From the NCBI GenBank assembly GCA_003225295.1, contig QHYZ01000081.1, positions 1 to 64,000 on the forward strand: DNA of 64,000 nucleotides. Reading direction: 5' to 3'. This DNA is from Acidobacteriota bacterium. Its GTDB lineage: Bacteria > Acidobacteriota > Terriglobia > Acidiferrales > UBA7541. Position 1 is the first letter of the stretch. Each line of letters begins with the position of its first letter. The notes under the pieces were generated by a model. That model ran no database searches and was not told the DNA's origin. It saw only the letters and a list, made by a program, of their open reading frames with translations. Made by a program: the position numbers and the translations under genes. This document shows, piece by piece, positions 63,582-64,000 of the stretch.

Positions 63582-64000
63582 TTAGTGGATTTGCTTGGTT
63601 TTGCGGGACATGTAGTCCATGAGGAGATACTGACCGAGGGTGTAGGGTGTGGTGAAGTAGGCTTTTCCTCGGCACATTTCGGTGATTTTCTGGACGAAGT
63701 GGACTAGGGAATAGTCGCTGGCCAGCATGAACGTGTTGATCATGATGCCGGCGCGCTTGCATTTGTTCACTTCTTCGAGCGTCTGGCCGACGACGAAGGG
63801 GTCGAGGCCGAAAGCGTTTTTGTAGATGCGGCCGTCTTCGAGGGTGAGGGCCGAGGGTTTGCCGTCGGTGATCATGACGATTTGGCGCATGTCTTTTTTC
63901 TGGCGGAGGAGAATGCGCTGGGCCATGCGCAGGCCTTCTCGGGTGTTAGTGTAAAAGGGGCCAACCTGCACGCGTGCGAGTTCGCTGAGGGGAACTTCTT
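63582..64000 (-). CDS. VWA-domain protein, partial (window edge)
   Basis: The frame is open to the end of the window, so only the C-terminal 139 residues are seen. They contain the MIDAS threonine region [18 protein letters not shown], helices of a von Willebrand A fold ([18 protein letters not shown]) and [20 protein letters not shown], and end [10 protein letters not shown]. Such proteins partner with MoxR-type AAA ATPases. The start lies beyond position 64000. Confidence 0.85.
   Translation of the reverse strand, partial: EVPLSELARVQVGPFYTNTREGLRMAQRILLRQKKDMRQIVMITDGKPSALTLEDGRIYKNAFGLDPFVVGQTLEEVNKCKRAGIMINTFMLASDYSLVHFVQKITEMCRGKAYFTTPYTLGQYLLMDYMSRKTKQIH

Noticed and set aside
1-64000. 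tRNA, rRNA, CRISPR or prophage regions
   Set aside because: None was recognised by reading; a covariance-model scan would be needed to exclude small RNAs.

Overview
The window looks like a chromosomal segment of an acidobacterium (phylum Acidobacteriota). This is an inference from gene types: two PadR regulators each followed by an acidobacterial-type MacB/FtsX permease (one intact, one decayed), a soluble Ser/Thr kinase fused to a TolB-like domain and TPRs, a TonB-dependent receptor with an N-terminal carboxypeptidase-regulatory domain, a DUF5666-type protein and a Kelch lipoprotein. No rRNA, tRNA, CRISPR array or replication origin was seen.

Layout. 0.1-8.0 kb is a patchy accessory stretch: a secreted cupin, a truncated DoxX-like gene, a HAMP-GAF-GGDEF protein broken by two single-base frameshifts, a Ser/Thr kinase, a frameshifted ANT(6)-type adenylyltransferase and other gene debris. 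At 8.4-9.1 kb lies the most notable item: an AhpD/carboxymuconolactone-decarboxylase-like gene with an in-frame TGA replacing the second Cys of a CPFC motif. A perfect 8-bp stem with a GGTCA loop starts 10 nt after the TGA, as expected for a bacterial SECIS, so the gene probably encodes a selenoprotein. A perfect 24-bp palindrome sits about 100 bp upstream. 9.2-19.7 kb carries a secreted BNR/sialidase-like protein, a PadR with a decayed permease, an ECF sigma/anti-sigma/secreted-protein operon, an intact PadR-permease pair with a palindromic operator, and two small proteins.

19.7-33.0 kb is a transport region: a sugar-type ABC importer (Tat-exported binding protein, ATPase, two permeases), an MFS symporter and a DcaP-like porin on the minus strand, divergent from a complete branched-chain-amino-acid-type ABC operon (livKHMGF order) on the plus strand. 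33.4-34.2 kb is a graveyard holding an RHS-core remnant and a decayed IS110-family transposase.

34.2-48.6 kb is one long minus-strand exopolysaccharide cluster: initiating glycosyl-phosphotransferase, Wzy/ligase-like protein, three methyltransferases, two GT4 glycosyltransferases, a methyltransferase-WecG fusion, Wza-like export protein, Wzc-like BY-kinase and a second Wzy/ligase-like protein. No flippase is visible. A C/G-rich inverted-repeat promoter region separates it from a divergent FecR-domain gene. Next to it is a PilZ-PilZ-TM-TonB fusion whose two PilZ domains keep the c-di-GMP-binding motifs, which may tie the polysaccharide locus to c-di-GMP signalling.

52.3-64.0 kb has a TPR/carbohydrate-binding-like protein, a 57-aa membrane protein, a DUF5666-like protein paired with a TonB-dependent receptor, a 51-aa basic protein, a thioredoxin-fold protein, a large Kelch lipoprotein with its terminator, and the C-terminal part of a VWA protein cut by the window end.

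Several genes contain single-base frameshifts (GGDEF twice, ANT(6), permease remnant, IS110). Most long genes are intact, so decay is a reasonable reading, but sequencing or assembly error at homopolymers cannot be excluded for the first two.
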